In this document: one piece after another, positions 11,432-18,828 of the stretch
Layout: the number at the start of each line of letters is the position of its first letter
Position numbering within the stretch: position 1 is the stretch's first letter
From: Pseudidiomarina donghaiensis
GTDB lineage: Bacteria; Pseudomonadota; Gammaproteobacteria; Enterobacterales; Alteromonadaceae
Assembly: GCF_900116895.1 (NCBI RefSeq)
Contig: NZ_FPCF01000005.1
Location: 62,001-126,000 of the forward strand
DNA: 64,000 bases
Direction of reading: 5' to 3'
The notes under the pieces: model-generated
The model's database searches: none
The model's input: only the letters and a program-made list of their open reading frames with translations
Told to the model about the DNA's origin: nothing
Made by a program: the position numbers and the translations under genes

Positions 11432-13516
11432 ATGTTACTAACAGTAGTAAGTTTATTGGCGTTAAACGCCGAGCCCACAAATAACAACGATTCCGTTGAA
11501 CGCATTCAAGTTCAAGGGCAATTTCGTGCCGTGCAAGTTCATCAAGCCCCAACTAGCGTGTCGGTACTTCAGGCTGACAGCATCAGCGCGCGCCACGGCT
11601 CGCATCTTGAAGACGTGTTTAATGTCATACCCAATGTGAATTTTTCGAGTGGCAGCTCGCGTGCGCGGTTTATGCAAATTCGCGGCATTGGCGAGCGCAG
11701 TCAATTTGTCGACCCCATTAATCCATCGGTCGGTATCGTTATTGATGGCATTAATTACAGCGGTTTAGGCCAAGCAGCTGCGTTGTTTGATATCAGCCAG
11801 GTTGAAGTATACCGCGGCCCACAGAGTGGTCGCTTTGGTGCCGACGGTATGGCGGGTATGTTGGTGTTAGAAAGCGCCCAGGCGGGTACTAAGTTTGATG
11901 GGTTTTGGCAACTTGGTGCAGCCAACTATAACGCGCTTGAAGGCGGGTTTGCTGCGGGTGGTGAACTTGGAGCACTGGGGCGCGCACGTTTGAGTGTTCA
12001 TCAGCAGCGTGACGATGGGTTCACTGAAAACCTTTACTTGCAGCGTGACGACACACAGCAGCGCTCGGAACGTCAGGCTCGTTTCAATTTATGGTCAGAC
12101 GTGGGCCAGCATTGGCAATTACGCACCACCTTGCATCACTATAATCAAGACAATGGTTATGATGCTTTCTCATTAGATAACACTCGCCAAACCTATTCTG
12201 ACCAACCTGGGCAAGACGACGCGCGTATTAACGCTGGCCGCTTCGCCGCTACTTATTTAGGCGCAAGTAGCTACGAACTAGAGCTTAGCTATAGCTGGCT
12301 AAACGCCGATACGCTATACAGTTATGATGAAGACTGGAGCTACGTGGGTATTGCACCAGGTTGGGAATATTCATCAATAGATGCGTATTGGCGTGACCGT
12401 GCCGACCAAAGTTTCGAGGCACGCCTAGTCAGCACCGAGCCTTTTAGTTGGTTTGGTTTACCCACCGACTGGGTGCTTGGTTGGTATAGTCACCAGCGTG
12501 AAGAAACCCTGCAGCGCGCATTTTTTGATTGGGACGCGTACACCGATGCCCTATTTCAGAGCCAGTATGACAGCACACATCATGCCCTGTATGGTGAGTT
12601 GAGCCACTACTTAAGTGAACAATGGCAATTGACCACAGGGTTGCGCGTTGAGCGCTATCGTAATGATTACGCTGATACCAATGCGGTACAAGAGCAACCA
12701 AACGATACCATGCTTGGCGGGCGCGTGAGTTTGAGCTATCAGCCGTACGCCGATCAACTATGGTATGGTACTTGGTCTCGCGGCTATAAAGCTGGTGGCG
12801 TAAACGGTGCGGCGCTCGGTAAAGTTGGTGACAACCCTGAGCTTGAAACCTACTTACGAGCACGTGCGAATTTTGCCCCTGAGTACCTAAGCAGCATTGA
12901 GTTTGGCTATAAGTATGTGAGCGCGGACAATAGGCTAGCAGTGAATGTTGCGCTGTTTCATCAGCGTCGCGAGCAGGTCCAGTTAAAAAGTTGGATTAAC
13001 CGTCAGCAAACCTTTATTGGCTTTATTGATAATGCCGATGGCGGAACAACCCAAGGAGCCGAGGTAGAGCTACGCTGGCAGGCACACGAAAAATTAAACT
13101 GGTTTGCCAATATTGGTTTATTAAATAGCGAAATTCGCGGCTTTGTCACCGAAGACGGCGTTGATATGAGTGGGCGTGAACAAGCCCAAGCACCAAGCTA
13201 TCAGGTCAATACTGGGGTGAATTGGCAGTTGCAAAACAACCTAAGCGCAACCGTGCAGATAGACAGCAAAGACAGTTTTTATTTTTCTGACTCACACAAT
13301 AGTCAGAGCGATAAGATGACGTTGTTGCATGCCAACCTTGTATGGCAACTTGAACACTGGACGGTAACCTTTTGGGGGCGTAATTTAACGGATAAAGATT
13401 ATGCGACGCGCGGTTTTTATTTCGGTAACGATCCTCGCATTGAATATGCACCAAAAACCTATGTGCAATGGGGCGAACCGCGTCGCATTGGAATAACTTT
13501 TAATTATGCGATGTAG
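11432..13516 (+). CDS. TonB-dependent outer-membrane receptor, probable thiamine uptake
   Basis: The 694-residue protein has a TonB-box-like VERIQVQG near residue 23, a plug domain (SVSVLQADSISARHGSHLED to VYRGPQSGRFGADGMAGML) and a long beta-barrel ending in RRIGITFNYAM. TonB receptors import scarce ligands through the outer membrane. Its place directly behind a TPP riboswitch and before a PnuT-type permease makes thiamine or a thiamine derivative the likely ligand. The leader MLLTVVSLLALNA is short and lacks the usual N-terminal positive charge. An in-frame TAA two codons upstream and a good GAGGAAA site still fix this ATG. Confidence 0.9.
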   Translation: MLLTVVSLLALNAEPTNNNDSVERIQVQGQFRAVQVHQAPTSVSVLQADSISARHGSHLEDVFNVIPNVNFSSGSSRARFMQIRGIGERSQFVDPINPSVGIVIDGINYSGLGQAAALFDISQVEVYRGPQSGRFGADGMAGMLVLESAQAGTKFDGFWQLGAANYNALEGGFAAGGELGALGRARLSVHQQRDDGFTENLYLQRDDTQQRSERQARFNLWSDVGQHWQLRTTLHHYNQDNGYDAFSLDNTRQTYSDQPGQDDARINAGRFAATYLGASSYELELSYSWLNADTLYSYDEDWSYVGIAPGWEYSSIDAYWRDRADQSFEARLVSTEPFSWFGLPTDWVLGWYSHQREETLQRAFFDWDAYTDALFQSQYDSTHHALYGELSHYLSEQWQLTTGLRVERYRNDYADTNAVQEQPNDTMLGGRVSLSYQPYADQLWYGTWSRGYKAGGVNGAALGKVGDNPELETYLRARANFAPEYLSSIEFGYKYVSADNRLAVNVALFHQRREQVQLKSWINRQQTFIGFIDNADGGTTQGAEVELRWQAHEKLNWFANIGLLNSEIRGFVTEDGVDMSGREQAQAPSYQVNTGVNWQLQNNLSATVQIDSKDSFYFSDSHNSQSDKMTLLHANLVWQLEHWTVTFWGRNLTDKDYATRGFYFGNDPRIEYAPKTYVQWGEPRRIGITFNYAM

Positions 13517-13552
13517 TGACATGAGCAACATGCAAGCAAGTGAGCCGACAGC

Positions 13553-14119
13553 ATGGAGTTAACCGCAGTCTTACTAGCGCTGCTTTATTTGTTGTTAGCG
13601 GCGCGCCAGTCACTATGGTGCTGGTTAGCAGGGGCGATAAGTTGCGCAATATATACCTACTTAATGTTAGGCGCGCAGCTTTATATGGAAGCAGCGCTAC
13701 AGGCATTTTATGTAGTTTTGGCCGGTTACGGTTGGTGGCAGTGGCGCTATGGTGCTGCCACCGGCGAGGCTATTGAACAAACCGGTTACAGTTGGCGTTG
13801 GCATGCTGTAGCTGTAATAGTGTTGTCTGGTGTAGCTAGCGTATTTGCACTATTGTTGCAGCGCTACACAGCTGCAGATCAAGTATGGCTGGACAGTTTT
13901 ACCACGATTTTTAGCTTATTTGCGACTTGGTTGCTTACCCGCAAACTATATTCAAATTGGCTTTATTGGTTAGTGATCGATAGTGTGTATATTTATCTAT
14001 ATGCTATTAAAGGTTTTGAAAAAACGAGCGGGCTATTTGCCGTTTATATTGTGCTAATTTTATATGCAATGTGGAGCTGGCGCCGGAGTCAACAGGAAGT
14101 ATGCAACAACACTGGCTAA
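13553..14119 (+). CDS. pnuT: PnuC-family permease, probable thiamine transporter PnuT
   Basis: The 188-residue integral membrane protein has about seven hydrophobic helices. It carries the PnuC-family aromatic motif with GAQLYMEAALQAFYVVLAGY and GWWQWRYG near residues 43-68 and a C-terminal YAMWSWRR. PnuC relatives move vitamins by facilitated diffusion and rely on a kinase to trap the substrate; riboswitch-linked members (PnuT) carry thiamine. The ATG at 13553 has only a weak ribosome site and overlaps the end of a 13-codon open frame (13521-13562). The 3' end overlaps the kinase gene by 19 bp. Confidence 0.88.
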   Translation: MELTAVLLALLYLLLAARQSLWCWLAGAISCAIYTYLMLGAQLYMEAALQAFYVVLAGYGWWQWRYGAATGEAIEQTGYSWRWHAVAVIVLSGVASVFALLLQRYTAADQVWLDSFTTIFSLFATWLLTRKLYSNWLYWLVIDSVYIYLYAIKGFEKTSGLFAVYIVLILYAMWSWRRSQQEVCNNTG

Positions 14120-14883
14120 CGAATTTACCTATACATGGTGTCATGAAAACTGAACCGCTTTTACGCGGTGTCGCGAATGATGTTTACAAAATAACAGCGA
14201 CTAGCGGCGTGTATGTGTTGAAGCACTTTCGCTTTGATCACCCCTATGGGCTTGACCGCGATCAAGAGGTTAACGTTCAACAGCAATTAGCCGAATATGG
14301 TATTGCACCGCAAATTTTGCATTATGACGCCGCGCAAGGCTTGTTATTACAGGCTTTTATTGAAGCTCCAGATTTAGCTCATGATAGAAAATCAATGGGT
14401 ACCAAAATTCAGCGGCTTGGTGAAGTGAGTGCGCATATTCACCGTTTGCAAGTTGACGTGCCGGTGTGGTCGCTGCGCACGCGGTTACAACGTTACTGCG
14501 ATAACTTAGCCGAGTATGAGCCTGATCGAGCGCGTCAATTTCAGAAGCGCTTGCAACAACAACGCAAACTTATTGATAGTTTTGGTAAGAATGCGGTGTT
14601 TTGTCACAATGATTTAGCCTTTCATCATGTGTTCTTGGCGCAGCAGCCGATTGTGATTGACTGGGAATATGCAGGGCTGGGCGATCGTTATTTTGACTTA
14701 GCTAACGCAATTCAGGTGAACCAACTTGAATTTGCCGAACGTCGAGCCTTTATCAATGCCTACGAAGGGGCTTCAGGCGAGCAAATAGACAGTGATAAAT
14801 TAGCGCAATGGCTTGAGCTGTCGAACATTATCAGTCAGCTTTGGTATGAGCTACACCATCATTTGCAGCATCACCACGTTTAA
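14101..14883 (+). CDS. Phosphotransferase (APH/choline kinase fold), probable thiamine kinase
   Basis: I chose the ATG at 14101 (260 aa) because CAGGAAGT precedes it; an in-frame ATG at 14071 lies deep in pnuT. The protein has the aminoglycoside phosphotransferase fold: LLRGVANDVYKI for the nucleotide loop, VLKHFRF with the ATP-binding Lys, the catalytic loop FCHNDLAFHHVFL (HxDxxxxN-like, with His in place of the usual Asn) and the metal-binding IDWEYAGLGDRYFDLAN. The family includes thiamine kinase ThiK and choline kinases. The riboswitch operon and adjacent PnuT argue for thiamine phosphorylation, which would trap imported vitamin. Confidence 0.82.
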   Translation: MQQHWLTNLPIHGVMKTEPLLRGVANDVYKITATSGVYVLKHFRFDHPYGLDRDQEVNVQQQLAEYGIAPQILHYDAAQGLLLQAFIEAPDLAHDRKSMGTKIQRLGEVSAHIHRLQVDVPVWSLRTRLQRYCDNLAEYEPDRARQFQKRLQQQRKLIDSFGKNAVFCHNDLAFHHVFLAQQPIVIDWEYAGLGDRYFDLANAIQVNQLEFAERRAFINAYEGASGEQIDSDKLAQWLELSNIISQLWYELHHHLQHHHV

Positions 14884-14906
14884 GCCCTCAGTGACAAGGA
14901 GTGACG

Positions 14907-16232
14907 ATGTCAAAGTTAACCGACCGCATGTACGGCTACCTAGCAGAAGACGAAGATGCTCGGGTGTGCAAAGACATTCCAGACAGTGCCTGTAACGACC
15001 AACCCCAAGCTTTTATGGCGCATTTGTGGGCGCTAACTTTAACCAAACTTGGTGATTCTTTGGTGAGTGCACGGTTAGTTCTGCCGTGGATGCTGACTGC
15101 CTTAGGTGCGCCCAGTGCCTTCATCGGAGCGTTAGTTCCATTGCGGGAATCGCTGGCGTTATTACCGCAATTGTTTATTGCCCAACGTATGCGTGAAACT
15201 CCCGTGCGCAAATGGTTCTGGGTGGCGGGCAGTATTGGGCAAGCGCTGAGCTTGTTGGTCATGGTGGCTGCCATTATCACCACTGAAGGGGAAACCTTTG
15301 GCTGGGCAATTGTTATTTTGTTGGCTTTATTTAGCTTGTCTCGCGGCGTGTGCTCGGTTGCCATAAAAGACGTACAAGGTAAAACCATCTCAAAAACTCG
15401 GCGCGGCCGCTTATCTGGGTTGGCCGCGTCTGTAGCGGGTACGCTGTCATTGTTAACAGCAATTGCCATTTTAATTGCGCCAAGCCTAACGGACACGCAA
15501 CGTGACGGCGATGCCTGGATATTTGTCGTTTTACTTAGTTTTGCGGCGCTGTTGTGGGTTGCGGCAGCGATTATTTATGCACAAGTGCCAGAAGTACCAG
15601 GCGCAACTGAAGGCGGCGGTAACGCAGTTATAGAAGCCCTGAAATCGATTGCGCTGTTATGGCAAGACAAAAATTTCGGCCAGTTTGTTCTTACTCGTGC
15701 GCTGCTGGTGGCGTCAGCGTTTGCTATTCCCTATATAGTGGTGATGATTCAGCGCAGCGGTGATGGTGGCTTAACGGGCTTAGGTGGACTAATGCTGGCA
15801 AGTGGCCTTGCCGGTATGTTAGCTGGACGTTTTTGGGGAAAATGGTCAGATAGCGCGAGCAACCATGTGATGGCCGCTGCCGCACTATTAGCCACACTAG
15901 TCATGGCATTGGCGCTAGGGTTATATATGTGGCAGCCCAACTTATTAGCGCAGCAATGGTTGTCTGGTTTTATTATTTTTGCGGCAGCGGTGGCTCATCA
16001 CGGTGCAAGGGTAGGAAGAAAAACTTATTTGGTTGACATGGCTACGCAAGACAATCGGGCGCAGTACACTGCTGTTTCAAACACCGTTATTGGGGTGGTT
16101 TTATTGCTCGGTATTTTACTGGGGCTACTCGACCAACTGGTTGGTGTTGAAGCGGTTATTGGGTTACTGATTGTTTTGGGCTTTGTTGCAGCGGTGCGGG
16201 CATTTAGTTTACCCAATGTGCAACAAGACTGA
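14907..16232 (+). CDS. Major facilitator superfamily transporter, last gene of the TPP-riboswitch operon
   Basis: The 441-residue protein has about twelve predicted membrane helices separated into two halves by a hydrophilic loop near residue 215-235. I chose the ATG at 14907 because AAGGA at 14896-14900 sits 6 bases before it; a GTG at 14901 would be too close. The N-terminal 35 residues are acidic and hydrophilic, so they are cytoplasmic. It lies 23 bp after the kinase gene and is followed at once by a strong terminator, so it should be on the riboswitch transcript. I do not recognise a characterised subfamily. A role in moving a thiamine precursor or related compound is only a contextual guess. 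Confidence 0.8.
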   Translation: MSKLTDRMYGYLAEDEDARVCKDIPDSACNDQPQAFMAHLWALTLTKLGDSLVSARLVLPWMLTALGAPSAFIGALVPLRESLALLPQLFIAQRMRETPVRKWFWVAGSIGQALSLLVMVAAIITTEGETFGWAIVILLALFSLSRGVCSVAIKDVQGKTISKTRRGRLSGLAASVAGTLSLLTAIAILIAPSLTDTQRDGDAWIFVVLLSFAALLWVAAAIIYAQVPEVPGATEGGGNAVIEALKSIALLWQDKNFGQFVLTRALLVASAFAIPYIVVMIQRSGDGGLTGLGGLMLASGLAGMLAGRFWGKWSDSASNHVMAAAALLATLVMALALGLYMWQPNLLAQQWLSGFIIFAAAVAHHGARVGRKTYLVDMATQDNRAQYTAVSNTVIGVVLLLGILLGLLDQLVGVEAVIGLLIVLGFVAAVRAFSLPNVQQD

Positions 16233-16240
16233 GTAATAAA

Positions 16241-16265
16241 AAAGCGAGCTCAATGAGCTCGCTTT
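16241..16265. terminator. Bidirectional intrinsic terminator
   Basis: AAAGCGAGCTC (16241-16251) and GAGCTCGCTTT (16255-16265) form a perfect 11-bp stem with a 3-base loop. A-rich sequence precedes it and T-containing sequence follows, so it can work on both strands. It sits between the convergent MFS gene and the DUF3185 gene and closes the thiamine operon. Confidence 0.9.
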
Positions 16266-16298
16266 CAAGTACAAATAGTTACGGTTAAAGCCAAGTCG

Positions 16299-16496
16299 TT
16301 ACTTGCCTCGAATAACGCCGTATAGCCCTACCACGACGGCCACAGCACCGCCAATTAAATACCACATGGCTTCATCGGTGGTTTCACCAGTGATAGCTTG
16401 AGTCGCTTCAGAAGCTACCGAGTTATACGCTTCCCAACCGAAATACAGCAAAATAACACCAACCACTAATAGAACGATTCCAATGATCTTGTTCAT
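16299..16496 (-). CDS. DUF3185 family small membrane protein
   Basis: The 65-residue start at 16496 (MNKIIGIVLLVVGVILL) follows AAAGGAAA by a suitable distance; an upstream in-frame ATG would add eight basic residues. Two membrane helices are visible (about 4-20 and 44-62), separated by a polar loop GETTDEAMWY, ending in YGVIRGK. This matches the DUF3185 family, which has no known function. It is convergent with the thiamine operon across the terminator and lies downstream of dps on the same strand. Confidence 0.83.
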   Translation of the reverse strand: MNKIIGIVLLVVGVILLYFGWEAYNSVASEATQAITGETTDEAMWYLIGGAVAVVVGLYGVIRGK

Positions 16497-16570
16497 CGAA
16501 TGTTTCCTTTTTATTTTCATGGATTAAGGTACTACTTGCTCAGCTTAGCAAAAATTACTGAGATAGCGAA

Positions 16571-17044
16571 TTAACCCAAATAAGAAGTTAACATCCAAGC
16601 AGTTTTTTCTTGCTCTTTAATGTAATCGCTCATGAGTGATGCAGTGCCTTCGTCGTTGGCGTCGCTGGCAATTTCAAGAATTTCGCGTTGTAACCGAATC
16701 ACGACACGGTAGCTATCAAGAATTTCGCGCACACAGGCTTTGCCGTCGTGTACATCTTTTACTTCAATGATTTCGCTGGCTTTAATGTACGTTGAGTAAG
16801 CATGTAACGGACGTTGGCCTAAAGTAAGAATACGCTCGGCAATTTCGTCAACTTTCAGCAATAAATCGTTATAGGTTTCTTCGAACTTAACATGCAACTC
16901 GAAGAACTCTTTGCCTTTAATATTCCAATGAAAACCACGGACGTTCATGTAGAACACTTGATAGTTTGCCAGTAGCTGATTTAAGCGCTCTGCCAATTGT
17001 TCTGCATGATGTTGATCAAGACCAATAACGTTTAGCTGTTGCAT
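16571..17044 (-). CDS. dps: Dps-family ferritin-like DNA-protection/iron-storage protein
   Basis: The 157-residue four-helix protein has the inter-subunit ferroxidase signature of Dps: NVRGFHWNIKGKEFFELH near residues 34-51 with His, followed by FEETYNDLLLKVDEIAERI with the acidic ligands. It lacks the long Lys-rich N-terminus of E. coli Dps, so direct DNA binding is uncertain. Dodecameric Dps oxidises Fe(II) with peroxide and stores the product, limiting Fenton damage. An SD-like CAAGGGG lies just before the ATG, and an exact complement occurs about 50 bases further upstream (see the inverted repeat entry). Confidence 0.94.
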   Translation of the reverse strand: MQQLNVIGLDQHHAEQLAERLNQLLANYQVFYMNVRGFHWNIKGKEFFELHVKFEETYNDLLLKVDEIAERILTLGQRPLHAYSTYIKASEIIEVKDVHDGKACVREILDSYRVVIRLQREILEIASDANDEGTASLMSDYIKEQEKTAWMLTSYLG

Positions 17045-17049
17045 GTTTA

Positions 17050-17113
17050 ACCCCTTGTTTGGATTTAATTTATAGCTTGTATATAGGTACCAGTATAGAC
17101 CAATTCAAGGGGT
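17050..17113 (-). promoter_or_regulatory. Long inverted repeat and -10 element upstream of dps
   Basis: On the dps strand ACCCCTTG (17113-17106) is exactly complementary to CAAGGGGT (17057-17050), and the inner TTGG (17103-17100) is complementary to CCAA (17062-17059). That gives 12 paired bases interrupted by a small 2x1 internal loop. The downstream arm contains the probable Shine-Dalgarno sequence. A TATACT -10-like hexamer lies between the arms. The repeat could be an SD-sequestering stem if transcription starts upstream, or a pair of operator half-sites around the promoter. Confidence 0.45.
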
Positions 17114-17125
17114 ATGCGACAACGC

Positions 17126-18055
17126 TTAAACTCGATTAGCCTCATCGGCTTTGCCATCGCGAATATGTGCTTCACCACGTTTTTTAGCCAGCTGAATTTG
17201 CTTTTCACGTTCGGCAAAACGTTCTTTTTGCTCGGGCGTTGTTTTATCAAAGCAATGCCGGCAACTTACCCCTTTTTGATAATGCTCGGACTGCTTTTCT
17301 TGCTCTGTGATAGGCATACGGCAGGCATAGCATTGGTCATACTCACCTTGTTCTAACCCATGGCGCACGGTCACGCGTTGATCAAACACAAAACAATCGC
17401 CATTCCAGGTGGTTTCTTCTTCAGGAACTTCTTCAAGGTACTTTAGAATTCCGCCTTTTAGGTGGTAAACCTCATTAAAACCAATAGACTTTAAGTAAGC
17501 CGTTGATTTTTCGCAGCGAATACCACCGGTACAGAACATGGCCACTTTCTTGTGTTTTTCTGGGTCAAGGTGGTCTTTCACATACTGTGGAAACTCACGA
17601 AAAGAGTCGGTTTTCGGGTTGATAGCGCCTTCAAAGGTACCTACGGCATATTCGTAATCATTGCGCGTATCAATCAGCAACACTTCAGGGTCGCGAATGA
17701 GGTCATTCCAGTCTTTGGCATCGACATAGGTGCCGACCACGTTTTTCGGGTCTACCCAGTCAATGCCCATGGTCACGATTTCTTTTTTCAGCTTTACTTT
17801 GGTGCGGTAAAACGCTTGCGTGTCGCTTGGCGACTCTTTGTGCTCAATGTCGTTAAATTCAGTGCGACTGCGAATAAACGCAAGTACGCTATCAACACCT
17901 TCGCGAGTACCACAAATAGTACCGTTGATACCTTCACGAGCGAGCAATAAGGTGCCCTTGACCTCGTTGTTTATCATGCAGTTGTAGAGTGGCTCACGAA
18001 AAGCCTCAAAGTCGTTGAATTCAACAAATTTGTAGAGCGCGGCACAAATATACAT
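17126..18055 (-). CDS. trhO: tRNA uridine(34) hydroxylase TrhO (rhodanese domain)
   Basis: TrhO (formerly YceA) performs oxygen-dependent 5-hydroxylation of U34 in certain tRNAs. I placed the start at the ATG at 18055 (309 aa), 7 bases after AAGGAAG; the codon before it is TTG. The N-terminal ferredoxin-like domain contains [16 protein letters not shown] near residue 35-50. The rhodanese domain has [19 protein letters not shown] near 126 and the catalytic loop [12 protein letters not shown] with cysteines at about 175 and 181. The C-terminal tail holds a four-cysteine cluster (CYAC and CRHC) likely to bind zinc. Confidence 0.95.
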   Translation of the reverse strand: MYICAALYKFVEFNDFEAFREPLYNCMINNEVKGTLLLAREGINGTICGTREGVDSVLAFIRSRTEFNDIEHKESPSDTQAFYRTKVKLKKEIVTMGIDWVDPKNVVGTYVDAKDWNDLIRDPEVLLIDTRNDYEYAVGTFEGAINPKTDSFREFPQYVKDHLDPEKHKKVAMFCTGGIRCEKSTAYLKSIGFNEVYHLKGGILKYLEEVPEEETTWNGDCFVFDQRVTVRHGLEQGEYDQCYACRMPITEQEKQSEHYQKGVSCRHCFDKTTPEQKERFAEREKQIQLAKKRGEAHIRDGKADEANRV

Positions 18056-18129
18056 CAATTACTTCCTTCTTTTGGCGGTTCGGATCGCAAATCCGAGGTC
18101 AAAAATTGCGCGCGCATTCTAGCATAAAA

Positions 18130-18660
18130 TTATTCGCTGAGCAGCTTTTCAACCATAGGGGCAAGGCTTCGCATGCCATACTCTTGACCCTTGACTAGCG
18201 CTTCTTGCTTTGACGCCCCTTGAAACCAAGCGGCGCGCAGCGCCATCATGGCCCCCACGCGATTACTGCTAGCACAATGTAAGAGCGTTTTTTCACCCTC
18301 GTTGGCACTCATAATACGGTGAAATTCAGCCACATTTTCGCGAGTAAGGTCATCACCACCGGCAACCGGTAAATGGTAATAGCGCATACCCAAATTATTT
18401 GTCCACTGGGCTTCATTAATATCGGCCATCTCTTGCTCGCCGCGTAAATTAACAACAGTGGTTACACCAAGCTCGGCGAAAGTAGCTAGTTGCGCTTCAG
18501 TAGGCTGACCGGCAGTAAAGTGCTCGGTATTGGGATGATGAATGTTAGATACATCAGCGACTTCAACAGGAATACTGTTAACGGAAGGTTCGCCTTGATT
18601 ACAGCCAGAAAGTAAAACAAGGGCTACGAAACTGGCACTTAAGGCTGATAGAAATCGCAT
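18130..18660 (-). CDS. DUF442-type phosphatase-like lipoprotein
   Basis: The 176-residue protein starts with a lipoprotein signal ending in the lipobox LLSGC (Cys at 20). The rest resembles the beta-lactamase-hydrolase-like/DUF442 branch of dual-specificity phosphatases: GQPTEAQLATFAELGVTTVVNLRGE followed by LLHCASSNRVGAMMALRAAW. The P-loop has Cys-X4-Arg rather than the classical Cys-X5-Arg, as in other DUF442 members I recall, so phosphatase activity should not be assumed. It is likely anchored in the cell envelope. Two tandem 10-bp copies of GTTATTGAAA (18674-18693, plus-strand reading) lie just before the start. Confidence 0.8.
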   Translation of the reverse strand: MRFLSALSASFVALVLLSGCNQGEPSVNSIPVEVADVSNIHHPNTEHFTAGQPTEAQLATFAELGVTTVVNLRGEQEMADINEAQWTNNLGMRYYHLPVAGGDDLTRENVAEFHRIMSANEGEKTLLHCASSNRVGAMMALRAAWFQGASKQEALVKGQEYGMRSLAPMVEKLLSE

Positions 18661-18828
18661 AAAAACTCCTAGCGTTATTGAAAGTTATTGAAAGTGATTA
18701 AGTAGGGATAACTATAGAGAAAATAGCCTATTTCGCAAGTTGCTAAATCAATAATTCGGTAACTACTGCGCTGGTTTCATAGGCAGTATTTGGGTAGGAT
18801 GAGAAGCAGACCATGCAGAGGACCCGTC

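Noticed and set aside
12444-12863. 139-codon minus-strand frame inside the TonB receptor gene
   Set aside because: Composition is unusual (His, Arg, Thr rich), there is no ribosome site and it is fully antisense to a well-supported receptor.
17115-17122. Second copy of TGCGACAA upstream of dps as a site for the WYL-type regulator
   Set aside because: Only one half-site is present, without the inverted partner; an 8-mer is expected about once or twice by chance in 64 kb on two strands.
18674-18693. Tandem 10-bp GTTATTGAAA repeats upstream of the DUF442 lipoprotein gene
   Set aside because: Two short AT-rich copies can arise by chance and are not placed on a recognisable promoter element; noted in the gene entry only.
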